The notes: generated by a model from the sequence alone, not told the origin. Positions 1 to 11,642 are shown, counted from the first letter of the stretch. The stretch is 64,000 bases of DNA from Bryoerythrophyllum caledonicum (GCA_963971425.1 OZ020523.1:11838867-11902866), one strand, 5' to 3'. Made by a program: numbers and translations.

Positions 1-2050
1 AGATAGTTAGTAAATAGATTGAAGAAAATATAAAAAATCAATTTGGTTTGTCTTTTTTAAGTTAGTTATAGACTTCAGATCATATGGGACCAAAATGTTT
101 AATACTAAATCTTTAGAGAAAGTTTTAGGCTCGATAGATTTAGAATTTGGACTAAGATTTTCTTGTAAAGATAAAACAAAGCATGGAAAAGGATAATGTA
201 AAGGATAGAATGACAAGGATAAAGGGATGTGGCAAGACATAAGGAATAAGGTAGTGAAGGAGGTGGCAAAAGATGGCAAGATGCGTCAAGGGATGGGGAA
301 GGATGGCAAATGGATGAATGTCGTCTTTCCATTGGCCATTCGTCTTGTCCAATTAGATGTCAAAGGTTGTCCAAGGCTACTTTAGAATTTTGGAAAACTT
401 TGAGCAAAACATTTAAAGAGAAAAAACTTATGTTGCAAAGCTTAGGTTATGGGCTACATTTCGGCATAGAAAACATAGGACTTGGAGTTGGAGTGAAGGA
501 ATTACAAGCAATTATAGTTAGAATGTGATTTGGAGATCCACTGCCACTCTTTATTTTTATTTTTTTATTTTTTATTTTTTTCCTCATATAAAATGAAGTG
601 CCTATTTTCTCAAATAGGGACTTAAGATTTCTACAACAACAAGGTAAAAAAAGAAACCTAAACAACTACTACTAAAATGAACACTACTAAGTATATTATT
701 TTAGTTGATGAAAACTTTGACTAGCTAGTTTAGTTTTAAGTGGTGATTTAGACTTTTGTCTCGAAGATCTTTCTAGGGCATTCTTTCTAGGTTTTTCCGG
801 CACAACTTGGTAGTTTTGAGGCCCAATTTTATGACCACTTTAACACTAATTAACTAGTTAAGCATTCAACAACTTTCACTAATTATTATACAACCTACTT
901 CTACGTAATACTAACTACTTTGCCGTTTATTTAAGACTAAAAATCACAGTTTAACTAATTTTTTTGGTAGGGGCAACCAAGTGGAAGTTTAAGACTCCCA
1001 CACATGCAACTAACGTGAGTAGGCCCATAACCTATTGAGATTCTAAAGAAATAAAGAAATGATTGTACAAGCAAATGAATTACACAAGTTATTACAAACA
1101 ATGCTTGGAGTGAGATATGGCCTTTTTTCGAAGGCCGTTACTTATAGTACCAATTGATAACAACCTTTGCCAATACATATGAGACTACTTAAAGTTCGTA
1201 TCACCTCTCTCCATTTTCTCACCTTTACTTTCCCTTCTAAATCTACCTCAACTATTTACCATATCATAATAACAATGAGCAATTCAAATCTCTAACACAT
1301 GCGTGCCAATCATCCTTCTCTTTGAGAGAGGGAATTTTTCCGTCTTCCTAATTTTAGTCAATTGCGAGTGATTTCTGCTGAAAAGGCACCACCTGAGAAC
1401 ATCGACATGTCCTACAAATTCAAAATTGGAAGTCACGCGGGAAGTTGTGATTGGTCCATACTATACAACAAGTATGAACTGTACAAATTGAGTACAACAA
1501 GGAACACAGAAGAATCTCTACGGATTTTGAAAAAACCTTGGCAAAATGCGGAGTAAAATCTCTGTTGTACGAAATCATAAAGAAGATTTGCATTTTTGTC
1601 AAAAAAAATTTGTTGGCCCCTGTGCATTAATAGTCCTTGTATCTAGTAGAAAAAAAATAGAAAATCAAATTAAACTCATGTTTTCGGACTTTCCAAGAAT
1701 ATCAAATTTCTTATATTTCTGGTCAATTGGCTATCAATTTATCTAATCAAATAGTGGGATATAATAGCCAAAGGATAGAGGATCATACATAGCTCTTTAA
1801 AACATGAAAATGCTATCTTTATGTTCACAAAATGAGTACAAACACGTGAACCCTGACTTAGGACTATACAAACATTTTATGTTTGTATTCATTTTAAGTT
1901 TTTTTTATGCAATCAATATTTTGGTTCTTAACCTTCAATATATGCAAGATGTAGGACTATATCTATTAGTTTTTCTTCAAAAATATAAAATAATCTAGTT
2001 TGAAATTGAATCCAAACTTCTACACTGCCCTGAATTGTGCAACGAAAAGA
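1..2050. other. AT-rich spacer without a recognisable gene
   Basis: No open frame here resembles a known family, and all are short and low in complexity. The stretch has T-rich runs around 541-580 and no clear repeat. The decayed retroelement begins near 2090, so this spacer may include its lost 3' end, but I see no LTR or integrase remains. Confidence 0.5.
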
Positions 2051-2089
2051 AAATCGTACAAGCGTAGTGTGCGATCACCCTCCACCATC

Positions 2090-2936
2090 GATAGTAACTC
2101 GTGATTAATTAGATTGCAAATCTAGAGTACTACATACTCTAGCGTGGCCCACCACATCAAACAACTCCTTTGGCGTAGGCATGGGATACCCGTCTAACTT
2201 GGTCTTGCGATTTATTGGCCTATAATTTCCACACATCCGCTTCTCCGTCCACCCGCCAAAGATATCATTTTTTGATAGCATAAGTGTGACACAAGCGTAC
2301 TCGCTGTTGGAGAGCTCAATCAAACTGGCGGCCCACAACTCCTGACAACGAGTCTAAACCCCAACTTTCTCTAAAAGACTAAGTTTGTACGGTCGTTGAA
2401 AGATTGGATGGTTGTCCTCCAATTAAATGTGAATGGGCTTGCCTCTATAGCCCTCCAAATCATGGAGACCAAAGGCAAAGCAGCTATGATATAAGCGTAT
2501 AAACGCTCGTACCCTCCATGCCTTGGCACTAGTAAGATGTGGCCCCAAATCCAAAGGCCAGTAATCAAACTCCGTGGCTTCCTTCTCCACTGTAGAAGAC
2601 TCACTGCGTATCTTCACGGCCGATGGTTGCTACTTAATAGCAGAGAAGGCATTCATGCCCTCAGACTCTTCACTCACAAGATCCACAAAAAATCTTGTGT
2701 TCTGATGATAAAACCGGGAATAGATATCTCGGGCATCATCTCAACCGAAGTCTTTGGACATGGCTGCAAAGACACGATGAATATTAAGCTCTTCAGCTAC
2801 GTGCCTCTTCAAATGAAAGAGAAGCTCCGCCTCTACGATTTCTATGAGATGCGGTACCGCTGCCCTCTGACCATCATAGTCTACCCTCAACACACGTCGA
2901 TGGTCACGCAAACGACATTGAGTGTCGAAATAGAGG
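2090..2936 (-). pseudogene. Reverse transcriptase N-terminal fragment of the minus-strand DNMT retroelement
   Basis: On the minus strand, 2338 to about 2092 encodes the start of a Ty3/gypsy reverse transcriptase. Visible are the fingers motif MCGNYRPINRKT, then GYPMPTP, then VGHARVCSTLDLQS, which matches the usual step into LDLRSGYHQI. The sequence then stops matching, and the palm with YVDD is absent, so the copy is truncated at its 3' side. Upstream (2338-2936) the frame is broken by several stops but continues as likely linker between DNMT and RT. Element A separates this piece from the DNMT at 6827. The fragment still has about 29 residues that are deleted from the RT of the plus-strand copy at 20.9 kb, so the two copies complement each other as alignment references. 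Confidence 0.8.
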
Positions 2937-3476
2937 TGTGGAATTCCGTTCCCACATGGTGCCGGAAGTTAACCTTAAATTCTGGCCAAAACAAAAAAAA
3001 TTAGATAATTACTTATGATAGTTTGTGCTAGGATAGCCAATAGTCTTCAGGTAAGAATAAAGCCGGAGGGACCTGACTGCGAACCCTAATTAAGCCTAAA
3101 GCTGCTAAAAATAAAGGAAGAGTAGTTACCGGAATTCTAGGGTAGTCAGTTATCCGGAACCGTCAGACGGAAAGGTCACCATCAATTGTCATCATGAGTC
3201 GTACTAACGGCCAGACTACTTAAGGCTGGGGTTTGGGGGGAAAACTCTTTCTTTCATTCTTCGCGTGTTAAGGCTCCGCCCAACGATTTCTCTCATACCT
3301 TCTTCCTCTCTCTCTCTCTCTTGCGGTTTGTCTAACTGCTGGCCGTTAGGGTTTGGAGCTTAGACGGTTAGAACGGACGTGCGTCCGTTAGGGAGAGTTT
3401 TTGGTGAGGTTGGTGCGTGCAGGGACAACATTGAGGGACTGTGAGGGAATAGGCACGCCTCATGAAGTCGGTACCT

Positions 3477-5523
3477 ATGGCGAAGAAGAAAAAGATGGAT
3501 AGGGATGGGCGCGGCCAGAGAGTCGAAGAGCAAGCAGTTGTGCTCCCACCGTTGGCCCGCTTCTTCCGGACATTTCCGAAGATATGGACGAGTGTAACTT
3601 ACTAAAGTCGAGCATGAAGACAATGGGCTGCGAGGGTTTGCTCGAAGTCCCCTGGGCATGCGGGAGGAGGTATATGTCCGGGAACTCATAGGCACCCCGG
3701 ACGAGAAGTACGAGGGGTTGATGAGAGCCCATCCGGAAAATTGGAGAGTCCCGGAATGGTCCCAGGCGTACGATTTCCGGGGCGGCCGCACCAAGGTGAT
3801 GGAACGGCGGGACGAGTTCTTGACAGCCGAATTTGCGAGCCCGGCGGACCCGAAGGACGGCTACAACATGCAGGACCTTCGGCACCTGGACGCCCAGCTC
3901 GTGCTAGGGTTTTTAAACCCTATGTTTCATCCGGAAAAGCCGAAACGGGTGGTGGCGAAATGGGCCTGCACCTTCCTTGGAGTGCTCCGGGAGAAGATAG
4001 TCGTGGACTGGGGTACGCTCATGACGGAGCTGATCAACCGTCTCGTAGCCAATCTCCAGAAGGTGAAAAAATCAGCAACATCTTTGGCCTGATATGTGGT
4101 GCACCTCTATGCTCACCACCAGCAGTTGACTCAGGAGGAAATCCGGAAGTACAACGAAGTCCTCAACTTCCAACAGTACGGAAGTGACGAGTCGGAAGAG
4201 GAAGGATCCAAAGAGGAGGAGCCCGCATCGGAAGCAGCCACCACAAGTACTCCTGAGGTCCGGAAGGCTCCAAAGAGACCTCGGGGGAAGGAGCCTGAGA
4301 CGGAAAGTCCGGGCATCCGCAGCTCCTCTGCTTCGTCCGGAGAAGACGAGTCCGGACTCTCGGCGGAGACCAGCCGGAAGAGAAGGAAGATCTACAAGGA
4401 CGATTCCAAGGGACAGCTCAAATTGATGAACGAGCTCACCCGGGCTATTGGTTGGAGAGTTGGGCTCCTTAAGGAGACCAATTACATCATCACCACCAAC
4501 GTGGAGCAAATGTTCCGGAGCGTGGACGTCGATCGGCTGGAGGATGCCATCAATAGGGTGGAGGAACTCCGGAACCGGGAGACGGACTCGAAGGCGCTAC
4601 GCCTTCAGATCTCCACCATGTACCAGGCCAGTACGGAGATGGAGAGGAAAATGAAGCATTACCTCGCTGAAGCAACCCTGGCAGTGACGACCCAGAAGCT
4701 AGCTAAGGCGAAGGCCCTTGCTTCCGAAGCGGCCCAAACGGAGGTCCGGGCAGCCCTGCAATTTCTGGTCGACGTGATCAACCGGAGCCGGCTCTTCACC
4801 GAACTGGTGGAGAAAAAGGAGAAGGTCACCAGAGCCAACATCATCCGGATTCTCTTGGACCAAGCGGAGAAGATGGGTCAGACCTGGGAACATATAAAGA
4901 TGTTGGTCGACAACGTCACCGTGGAGCTTCCGGAAGACCCACCAGTACCCGGGCCGGACAACACCACGACACCAACACGGACCGCAGCCCCACAGGAACC
5001 TCCGGCCAAGTCAACACCAACTTCGGGCACCTCGGCAAATCCAGAGTTTCTCGACACTCCGTCATCTCGGACACCAACGGAAGGTATCTTGCCTCCCAAT
5101 CCGAGTACGAGTGAGATCCTGAAGACCCTGCCAGATCTTTTGTCGCCGCCCAACATGCGACTGCAAGACACTTCGGCGGAAGGTGACCCATCGGCACAAC
5201 CTAAGTTCGTGTCTCGGAGGTTGGCGCCCGGACCGAGGAGCCCATCCGGAAGCTACAGAGACCTGGTCCAGTAGACCAGGTCAGCTTCCGCGACGAAAAT
5301 GCCAACACCTCCTGTCTCGGAAGGATCACCGGAACAGCCCCCTCCACCACCGGACGCCAGGTCTCCGGTGGTTGTTGTCCCTCCAAGAGCCGGACTGTCG
5401 ACCCGGAAGACCAACCTTTCGCCTGCAACGTCAAAGAAGGCGAAGGGCAAGTCGCGCGTTCCGGTGGAAATCTCCCCCTCCCGCCGGAGTGGGAGAAATT
5501 GGGGCCCAAGTGCTCCGACTTAG
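3477..5523 (+). pseudogene. Decayed gag-like ORF of element A
   Basis: The start at 3477 matches the position of the start in the sister copy in element B. A one-base deletion near 3565 shifts the frame. In-frame stops lie at 4090-4092 (TGA) and 5272-5274 (TAG), and the frame ends at 5521-5523. The encoded protein would be about 680 residues. Its parts are a conserved N-terminal segment with DLRHLDAQLVLGFLNP and a tryptophan-rich stretch, then an acidic Glu/Ser region, basic patches that could be nuclear localisation signals, a predicted-looking helical or coiled-coil segment (about 4430-4920), and a Pro/Thr/Ser-rich tail ending in a basic SRRSGRN motif. There is no CCHC knuckle, protease or polymerase motif. 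I do not recognise the family. A gag-like structural protein of a non-autonomous element is a guess. Confidence 0.65.
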
Positions 5524-6826
5524 GTTAGTTAGGCTTTAGACTCCCTTTGCTTATTTTCGGGGTTTAGATTCTGGATCAGCTGCGATTAACGATAGGGCCC
5601 CAAGTGCACCCGGTTGCTGACGGAATCGACTGCCCATTTTTGTAGTTAGAATAGGAATTCCGGAGACGGAACTGTTCCGTGATTTGTGGATCTGAGATCC
5701 GATCTGGAACTTTTCCGGATTTCTCGGATCTTTTAAATAAGATCTAGCGGGCTTCCTATAGATGGCTAGAAGGAAGGCTAAGTTTAGAAGGACTCAGTTA
5801 GTACTTAGAGGTGAGGTTTTGGCAAAAACCCTTTATCTTGTCTTTCTCACTTGGTTAATATACACACACCTCTTTGCAATAGATTTGCTCTCTAGTACTT
5901 TGTGAGTGTGGTGTATGCTTTGTGAGTAGCAGATTCATTCTTGAGGGAGAAGTTGTGTCAACATCCTTCCGGAGTGTTGTGAGGGTTAGTTTGGATAGAG
6001 AAATACCGGTCAAGATCCGTGTCGGGAGATCGCCTGGGAGAGCTGGAGGGCTATTGCAAAGGTGTGCCTGGTAGACTCCAGGGTTCGGAAGTAGCCAAGA
6101 GGGGAGGAGACGAACTGCAGAGGTGTTCCTGGTAGTCTCTAGGAAACGGAGTAATCCGTGTTAACCTGAATTCCGGTCAAAGCCGGAGTTTTCCCCCAAG
6201 ATAGGAAAAAGCCCGATATGTAGGTCTAGACGGAGTACTTTGACGAGACATCTCCATCGTCCCCGGAGGATCACAAGTTCACTCACCGGAATGTTGTTGT
6301 AGTCCGGACTTAGCTCTGTGTGACCGCGTCCGGAAGGCCTGCCGGACGTTGTGAGAGTGTAAGTTTAGCAACAACAATCAACTTATCCAGTTAGTAGAGT
6401 AGGAGAGTGGTGTTTGGTCACTATAAGTTCCGGACAGTGGGGGTCTAGCCACTTTAAATCACAAGGTAGTGAAAAATCCAGCCACTTACACAAAACAGGA
6501 TCAGTGGACTCCGGCCACTTGTTTAAAAACTCCAGGAGACACTCTGAGGAAGAATAGAGACAAATCAAACTACCCTCCCGACTTCCGGAAATTTCTTTCT
6601 GGAAATCGTTGTACATAATCCGGACTCTGGAAGGATCCGGACCTACCCTACTAAAGTTAAGAAGATAGCTAACTCGTCAATGATTGTTGTGGTAAGTTAA
6701 GTTAGTATGAGCATTTGGAAAAGAACATTAGGTCTCTGTGGGAACGAAACCGGAGCGGTTACTTTGGAAGCACTTAGTGACGATTGGGTGCATTCCGGAG
6801 GGATACTGTCTCTACGAACTGCAACA
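5524..6826 (+). other. Non-coding 3' part of element A
   Basis: No ORF is conserved with element B here. The stretch holds GCGATTAACGATAGGGC (5581-5597), a motif also found after the pol stop of the plus-strand DNMT retroelement. It also has two near-repeats around 6050-6150 (AGGTGT.CCTGGTAG.CTC), many CCGG sites, and short CAGTGG/CCACTT inverted words near 6440-6530. Confidence 0.5.
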
Positions 6827-6831
6827 AGAGG

Positions 6832-7802
6832 CTACAAACCCAAACAAGAGTGTTGAGGTCAACGACTTGACCCAAGAAGTAATGATGCTGGCCCTCAGAG
6901 AGATCCGGTGCGGCGGTGGTGATTGTCAAAAAGCCCATCCCCCACTCTCTCTTATCGGCAATAGGCTCCTCGTAAGTTTGGGAAGTAGAATCTTGAACCA
7001 TGCATGTACTGCGTGTTCTAAAGGCAAAGAACTCCAAGTAGCACATCAATGTGGGAAATGTCCTCTGGGTGAAGCCTGCGCGATTCACCACGGCCAATGG
7101 TGGCTTATCATTCTTGGTGACCTCTGTAGAAACGTGGTGATCATTGAAGATATCATCAACCCTATGGCTTGTGGGCCATCGCACCTGAGCCAATACAGAA
7201 GTGAGAGTCGCCAAAGAAGCCAGGTAGGTCCAAATCCAACGTGGCCAATGGACATATGAGCCGAATGCGGCGACATCTACAAAAGTGGGAGGACCAAGAA
7301 GGTGATGGATGTATGCACCATCCTCACGCACTTTTGTCCAAGTATCTCTCAATGGAGGTACATTCTCAAAAATGTATGCTGGTGGCGTCAATTGGTGGAT
7401 AATCTACCACTGGATGAGCCTAAGCAAGTCCGCAAAGAGACTTGACTCTGGATCATCTAAGTCGCGCCCACTACACGCCCGTGAATGGCCTTGACAAGGC
7501 CATCTGGAAATCACCAAGTCCAAGTGACCTAACTGACGTAGATCATCCTCATTTATCAACGTCATATCACGTGGCAGTTTTCCAATACACCCATAGATAG
7601 CAGAAGATGGTAACTGCTCAGGATTCAATGCCAGAAAACGTTCAATGTGATGGTGAGTTGCACGGTTGGCTACAAAGCCACTATCCACGTGAATGTATTG
7701 GCGTGCCTTGAGTCCAACCTTTAATACAACCGCCAGCCCGGTATCAATACCAGCAAATAGCTCCACAAGGGTAATACCATCATTTATTGGTCGCCAATGG
7801 CC
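6832..7802 (-). pseudogene. C5-cytosine DNA methyltransferase domain, retroelement-borne, one in-frame stop
   Basis: On the minus strand one frame of about 322 codons runs with a single TAG (7404-7406). The methyltransferase motifs appear in the family order: motif I ELFAGIDTGL (cofactor binding), a VDSG acid position, motif IV WPCQG (catalytic Cys, codon at 7496-7494), motif VI FENVPP, motif VIII-like VAAFGSYVHWPRWIW, and motifs IX-X with KREWGMGF and LGQVVDLNTLVW. The spacing, with LVISRWPCQ and FENV, resembles DNMT3/DRM-like de novo enzymes more than DNMT1. Known members transfer a methyl group from S-adenosylmethionine to cytosine C5. Oddities are the stop, the Arg before WPCQ where Gly is usual, and Trp-Pro-Arg in motif VIII. 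It lies downstream of a retropepsin and upstream of RT, as in the plus-strand copy. Identity as a DNMT is firm; activity is unlikely. Confidence 0.85.
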
Positions 7803-8194
7803 ACTAATCAGTGCAAGCTAACAACTAAGTGGAAGAGTCCACTGAGAGTTGTAGAGCATCAAGAGCGTCCACAATCTTCTAACTGCAACAAGTGAGCTCC
7901 AACCTGAGTCTTCTATGGTGGAAGTAGATCTTTGCAATGACGTGCAGGGATCTGTGGTGGTCCGTGCTTCTGTGATTTGGCTACCTCGGACATAAATGCA
8001 TATGTCACCTCCAAAAATGTCAAACCACATGGCAAATCAGATGTGAACACACTGCACCCAAACATTGCATCCGGCGTAGAAGCCACAACCCTGGCTTCGA
8101 AGGCAATCAGAATGAGCTCTTTTTTGCCATCACTAATAGACCACCCTAGCCTAATCTAGGCGTCTTCCATCCAGTTATTCACCCCAAAATTGAG

Positions 8195-8480
8195 TCAATA
8201 AAGTGCTTGCTGACCCACCAAAATGTTGTAATTGGTGGCACTAATGACAACGCAGTGAAGAGATACATGGGAGTACAATGGATAAAATCCTATGCCGAAC
8301 ATCAACTGTAGTGGATGTTGAGTGTACCCCATGGACTTCTCTTTGCCCCCAACCAATGTAGCAATCATAAATTTGCAAGGCTCAAGGTCCGAAGCACCTA
8401 GACACAAATCATAGGCTAGTCGCTTGCCAATCATCATTGGCTGAGCTCCGGAGTCGAACATAACACGCACATGGTAGCTC
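8195..8480 (-). pseudogene. Retroviral-type aspartic protease of the minus-strand DNMT retroelement
   Basis: The minus-strand frame encodes RVMFDSGAQPMMIG, a retropepsin active site with Asp-Ser-Gly. It continues with a hydrophobic stretch and ends with YNILVGQQALY, the usual end of retroelement proteases before the next domain. The homologous plus-strand copy has the same context (RVLLDSKAQPLMLG) but with Lys in place of the active-site Gly. The domain would cleave the polyprotein. It is not in the same frame as the DNMT at 7.8 kb, which shows frame decay between them (about 7800-8195). Confidence 0.8.
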
Positions 8481-9049
8481 GAGTGGGATTGCTGTCCGTA
8501 CGGCCAACCACCATGACTCCATTGTCATTCACCAAACGTACCACCTCTGGATGCACACTGCGTTGCTCCTGTGCAGCTTGGGCTGCAACTTAAAACAAAT
8601 AAGTCACCCCATAGATCAATGACTAGTCCTTAGAGGACTACTTAGTTAGTGTGGACAGTGGAAGTAGCATTGGCCTCAATTTTCAAACATGGAAATAGCC
8701 TCTGCCACCAAGTTGGCCCGATTTGCCACAAAATACTCCTCGGTGGGTGGAGCCGTCACTGCTTCTCAAACCTCTAGCGATGGCATAGGCCCCTTGCCCT
8801 CCAACATACTACCCGCCAAGTGGAATACACTGGATGGTTGAAAATCCGGTGTCAGAAAGTCCACATCGACAAACACCAACAATTGCAAGACCTTGTACGC
8901 CAAGGTGTGTACGGCATCTTCACGACTAAAAGAAACCGATGGGACCATAGGCTGTTGGGTCTTGGTCGACTAAGCTAGTATGAAAACCTGTCTCAAAGGG
9001 TGTAGGGACAAGTCACAAGCCTATGTTTGCTACCTAGTGCCAATGTAGG
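8481..9049 (-). other. Pre-protease linker of the minus-strand retroelement
   Basis: The position corresponds to the gag-protease linker of the plus-strand element (about 18500-18850). Minus-strand frames here are short (for example 8948-8766) and show no zinc knuckle. I see no domain. Confidence 0.4.
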
Positions 9050-9593
9050 AGTGGGACTCCGTTCCCACATGGTGCCGGAAGTTAACCTTAAAATCCGGCC
9101 AAAACAAAAAAATTAGTTATGTAGTTACGATAGTTCGTGTTAGAATGCAGCCTAGAGTATTGATGTAAGAATAAAGTGGGACGGGCCTCACTGCAAATCC
9201 TAATTAAGCCTAAAGCTGTTAAAAACGGAGCCGGAGCAGTTACCGGAATTCCGGGGCAGTCAGTTATCCGGAACCGTCAGCCGGAGTTGTCACCATCAAC
9301 TGTCATCATGATGCCGTACTAACGGCCAGACTACTTAAGGTTGGGGTTCGGGGGGAAAATTATTTCTTTTTCATTTCTTCCTCGCGAGCTGAGGTTCCGC
9401 TCTAGCACTTTCTCTCTCTCTCTTTCTCTCTCTCTCTCTTACGGTTTGTCTATCTGCTGGCCGTTAGGGTTTGGAGTTTAGACGGTTAGAACGGACATGC
9501 GTCCGTTAGGGAGAGTTTTGGTGAGGACGGTGCGTGCAGAAACAACATCGAGAGAAAGTAAGGAATTAGGTCAACTCGATCAAGACGGTCTCC

Positions 9594-11642
9594 ATGGACA
9601 TGAAGAAGCGAACTGAAAGAGATTGGCGTGGCCGGAGCGACGAAGAGGCGGTAGTTGCGCTCCCACCTTTGGCCCGCGTTCTTCCAGACATTCCAGAAGA
9701 CATGGACGAGTATAACCTACTGAAGTCGAGCCTGAAGACAACGGGATGCGAGGGTTTGCTCGAAGTTCCTTGGGGCATCCGAGAGGAGGTCTACATCTGG
9801 GAACTTGTAGGCACCCCGGACGAGAAGTACGAGGGGTTGATGAGAGCCCATACGGAAGTCTGGGGAGTCCTAGAATGGTCCCAAGCGTACGACTTCCGGG
9901 GCAGCTGCACCAAGGTGGTGGAACGGCGGGACGAGTTCCTGACGGACGAGTTTGCGGGACCGGCGCACCCGAAGGACGGCTACAACCTGCAAGACCTTCG
10001 GCACCTGGACGCCCAGCTCGTGCTAGGGTTTTTAAACCCTATCTTCCATCCGGAGAAGCCAAAAAGGGTGGTGGCAAAATGGGCCTGCACCTTTCTTGGA
10101 GCGCTCCGGGAGAAGATAGTCGTGGACTGGGGTACGCTCATGACGGAGCTGATCAACCGCCTCGTAGCCAATCTCCAGAAGGTGAAGAAATCGTCAACAC
10201 CTCTGGACTCATATGTGGTGCACCTCTACTGTCACCACCAGCAGCTAACTCTTGCGGAGGTCATGAAGTACGACGAGGTCCTCAACTTGCAGAAGTACGG
10301 AGGTGACGAGTCGGAAGAGGAAGAATCCGGAGATGAAGAGCCTGTGCCGGAAGCAGCCCCCACAGGCACTCCTAAAGGCCAAAAGGCTCCGAAGAGACCT
10401 CGGGGTAAGGAGCCCAAGACGGAGAGTCCGGGCATCCGCAGCTCCTCCGCGTTGTCCGGAGAAGACGAGTCCAGACCTGCAGCAGGGACCAGCCGGAAGA
10501 AGAGGAAGGTTGACTGGGACGACTCCAAGGGTCAACTCAAGCTAATGGATGAGCTCACACGCGATATTGGCTGGAGAGTTGGGCTCCTTAAGGAGACCAT
10601 ATACATCATCACCACCAGCGTAGAGCAAATGTTGCGGAGTCTGGACGTCGACTGGCTGGAGGACGCCATCAACAGGGTGGAGGAACTCCGGAGCCGGGAG
10701 ATGGAAACAAAGGCGTTGCACATCCAAATTTCCTCCATGTACAAAGCCAGCACGGAAATGGAGTAGAAGGTGAAGCAGTACCTCGCAGAGGCAGCTCTGG
10801 CGGTAACGGCCTAGAAACTGGCTGAGGCAAAGGCCAATGCTTCCGCAGCTGCCGTGATAGAGGTCAGGGCGGCCCTGGAATCTTCGGTGGACGTAGTCAA
10901 CCGCAGCCGGCTCTTCACCGAACTGGTGGAGAAGAAGGAGAAGGTCACCAGGGCCAGTATCATCCGGTTCCTCCTAGATCAAGCGGATAAGATGGGGCAG
11001 ACCTGGGAGCAGATCAAGCTGCTCGTTGACAACATCACGGAGGAGCTTCCGGAAGATCCAGGAGCACCTCGAACGGAAGGCACCCCGACTCCAATAGGAA
11101 CCACGGGCCCTCCGGAACCACCGACCAAGACCACTCCAGCTCCGGGCACCTCAGTGAATCCGGAGTCTCTTGACACTCCGTCACCTCGGACACCGACGGA
11201 GGGTATTGTACCTCCCAATCCGAGTACGAGTGAGATCTTAAAGAAGCTTCCAGATCTACTGTCGCCACCCAACATGCGTCTGCTTGATCCTTCGGCGGAA
11301 GGCGACCTCCGGGCTCCACCAAGGTCCGTGTCCCGGAGATTGGCGTCCGGACCAAGGAGTTCGTCTGGAAGCTACAGAGACTTGGTCTTGGAGACCAGGT
11401 CAACTTCCGCGACGGAACTACCAGCAACTCTGGTTCCGGAGGGATCACCGGAACAGCCCCCTCCACCGCCAAACGCAAGAACTTTGGTGGCTGCTGTTCC
11501 TCCAGCGACCGGACCATCGACTCGGAAGACCAACCTTTCGCCTGCAACGTCAAAGAAGGCGAAGGGCAAGCAACGCGTTCCGGTGGAGATCTCCCCCTCC
11601 CGCAGGAGTGGGAGAAATCGGGGCCCAGGTGCTCCGACTTAG
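9594..11642 (+). pseudogene. Decayed gag-like ORF of element B, two nonsense codons
   Basis: The ATG at 9594 opens a frame that runs 683 codons to TAG at 11640-11642. It is broken only by TAG at 10764-10766 and at 10812-10814. It is the better preserved of the two copies. It encodes the conserved N-terminal segment (DMDEYNLLKSS, LVLGFLNPIFHPEKPKR, FLGALREKIVVDWGTLMTEL), an acidic stretch (DESEEEESGDEEP), basic patches (KRPRGKEPK and SRKKRKVDWDD, the latter like a monopartite nuclear localisation signal), a helical segment with VVNRSRLFTELVEKKEKV, and a Pro/Thr-rich tail. No enzymatic motif is visible. The function is unknown. Conservation of frame between copies shows that it was once selected as a protein. 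Confidence 0.7.

Larger units (their letters stand above)
2937..6826 (+). mobile_element. Element A: 3.9-kb LTR-less element with 5-bp target duplication
   Basis: The sequence between AGAGG (2932-2936) and AGAGG (6827-6831) is repeated, somewhat diverged, at 9050-12975. Both copies begin and end at the same points. The ends read TGTGGAATTCCGTTCCCACA at the left and ...ACTGCAACA at the right, so the element has TG...CA termini and a 5-bp duplication, as for integrase-mediated insertion. No direct terminal repeat was found. The first 20 bases are roughly palindromic and are followed by TGGTGCCGG, which starts like a primer-binding site. The subterminal TGTGGGAACG near 6738 is the inverse of CGTTCCCACA at the left end. 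It carries a CT-rich leader (about 3300-3325), one decayed long ORF and a 1.3-kb non-coding 3' part. It is inserted in the minus-strand DNMT retroelement. The class is uncertain. Confidence 0.75.
6827..9049 (-). mobile_element. Middle part of the old minus-strand DNMT retroelement
   Basis: Read on the minus strand, this segment has in order an uncertain linker (9049 to about 8480), a retropepsin domain, a linker and a cytosine methyltransferase domain, then is cut by element A. The order is the same as in the plus-strand element at 18.6-20.5 kb, so both belong to one family. Stops and frame changes show that it is dead. At the right it is cut by element B, whose target duplication GTAGG (9045-9049) marks the junction. 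Confidence 0.75.

Noticed and set aside
2937..6826. Element A as an ordinary LTR retrotransposon
   Set aside because: No direct repeat of the first few hundred bases was found at the right end, and neither copy encodes protease, RT or integrase.
6738..7259. Plus-strand ORF of 173 codons
   Set aside because: It runs across the end of element A and is antisense to the DNMT, whose motifs are clear on the other strand.
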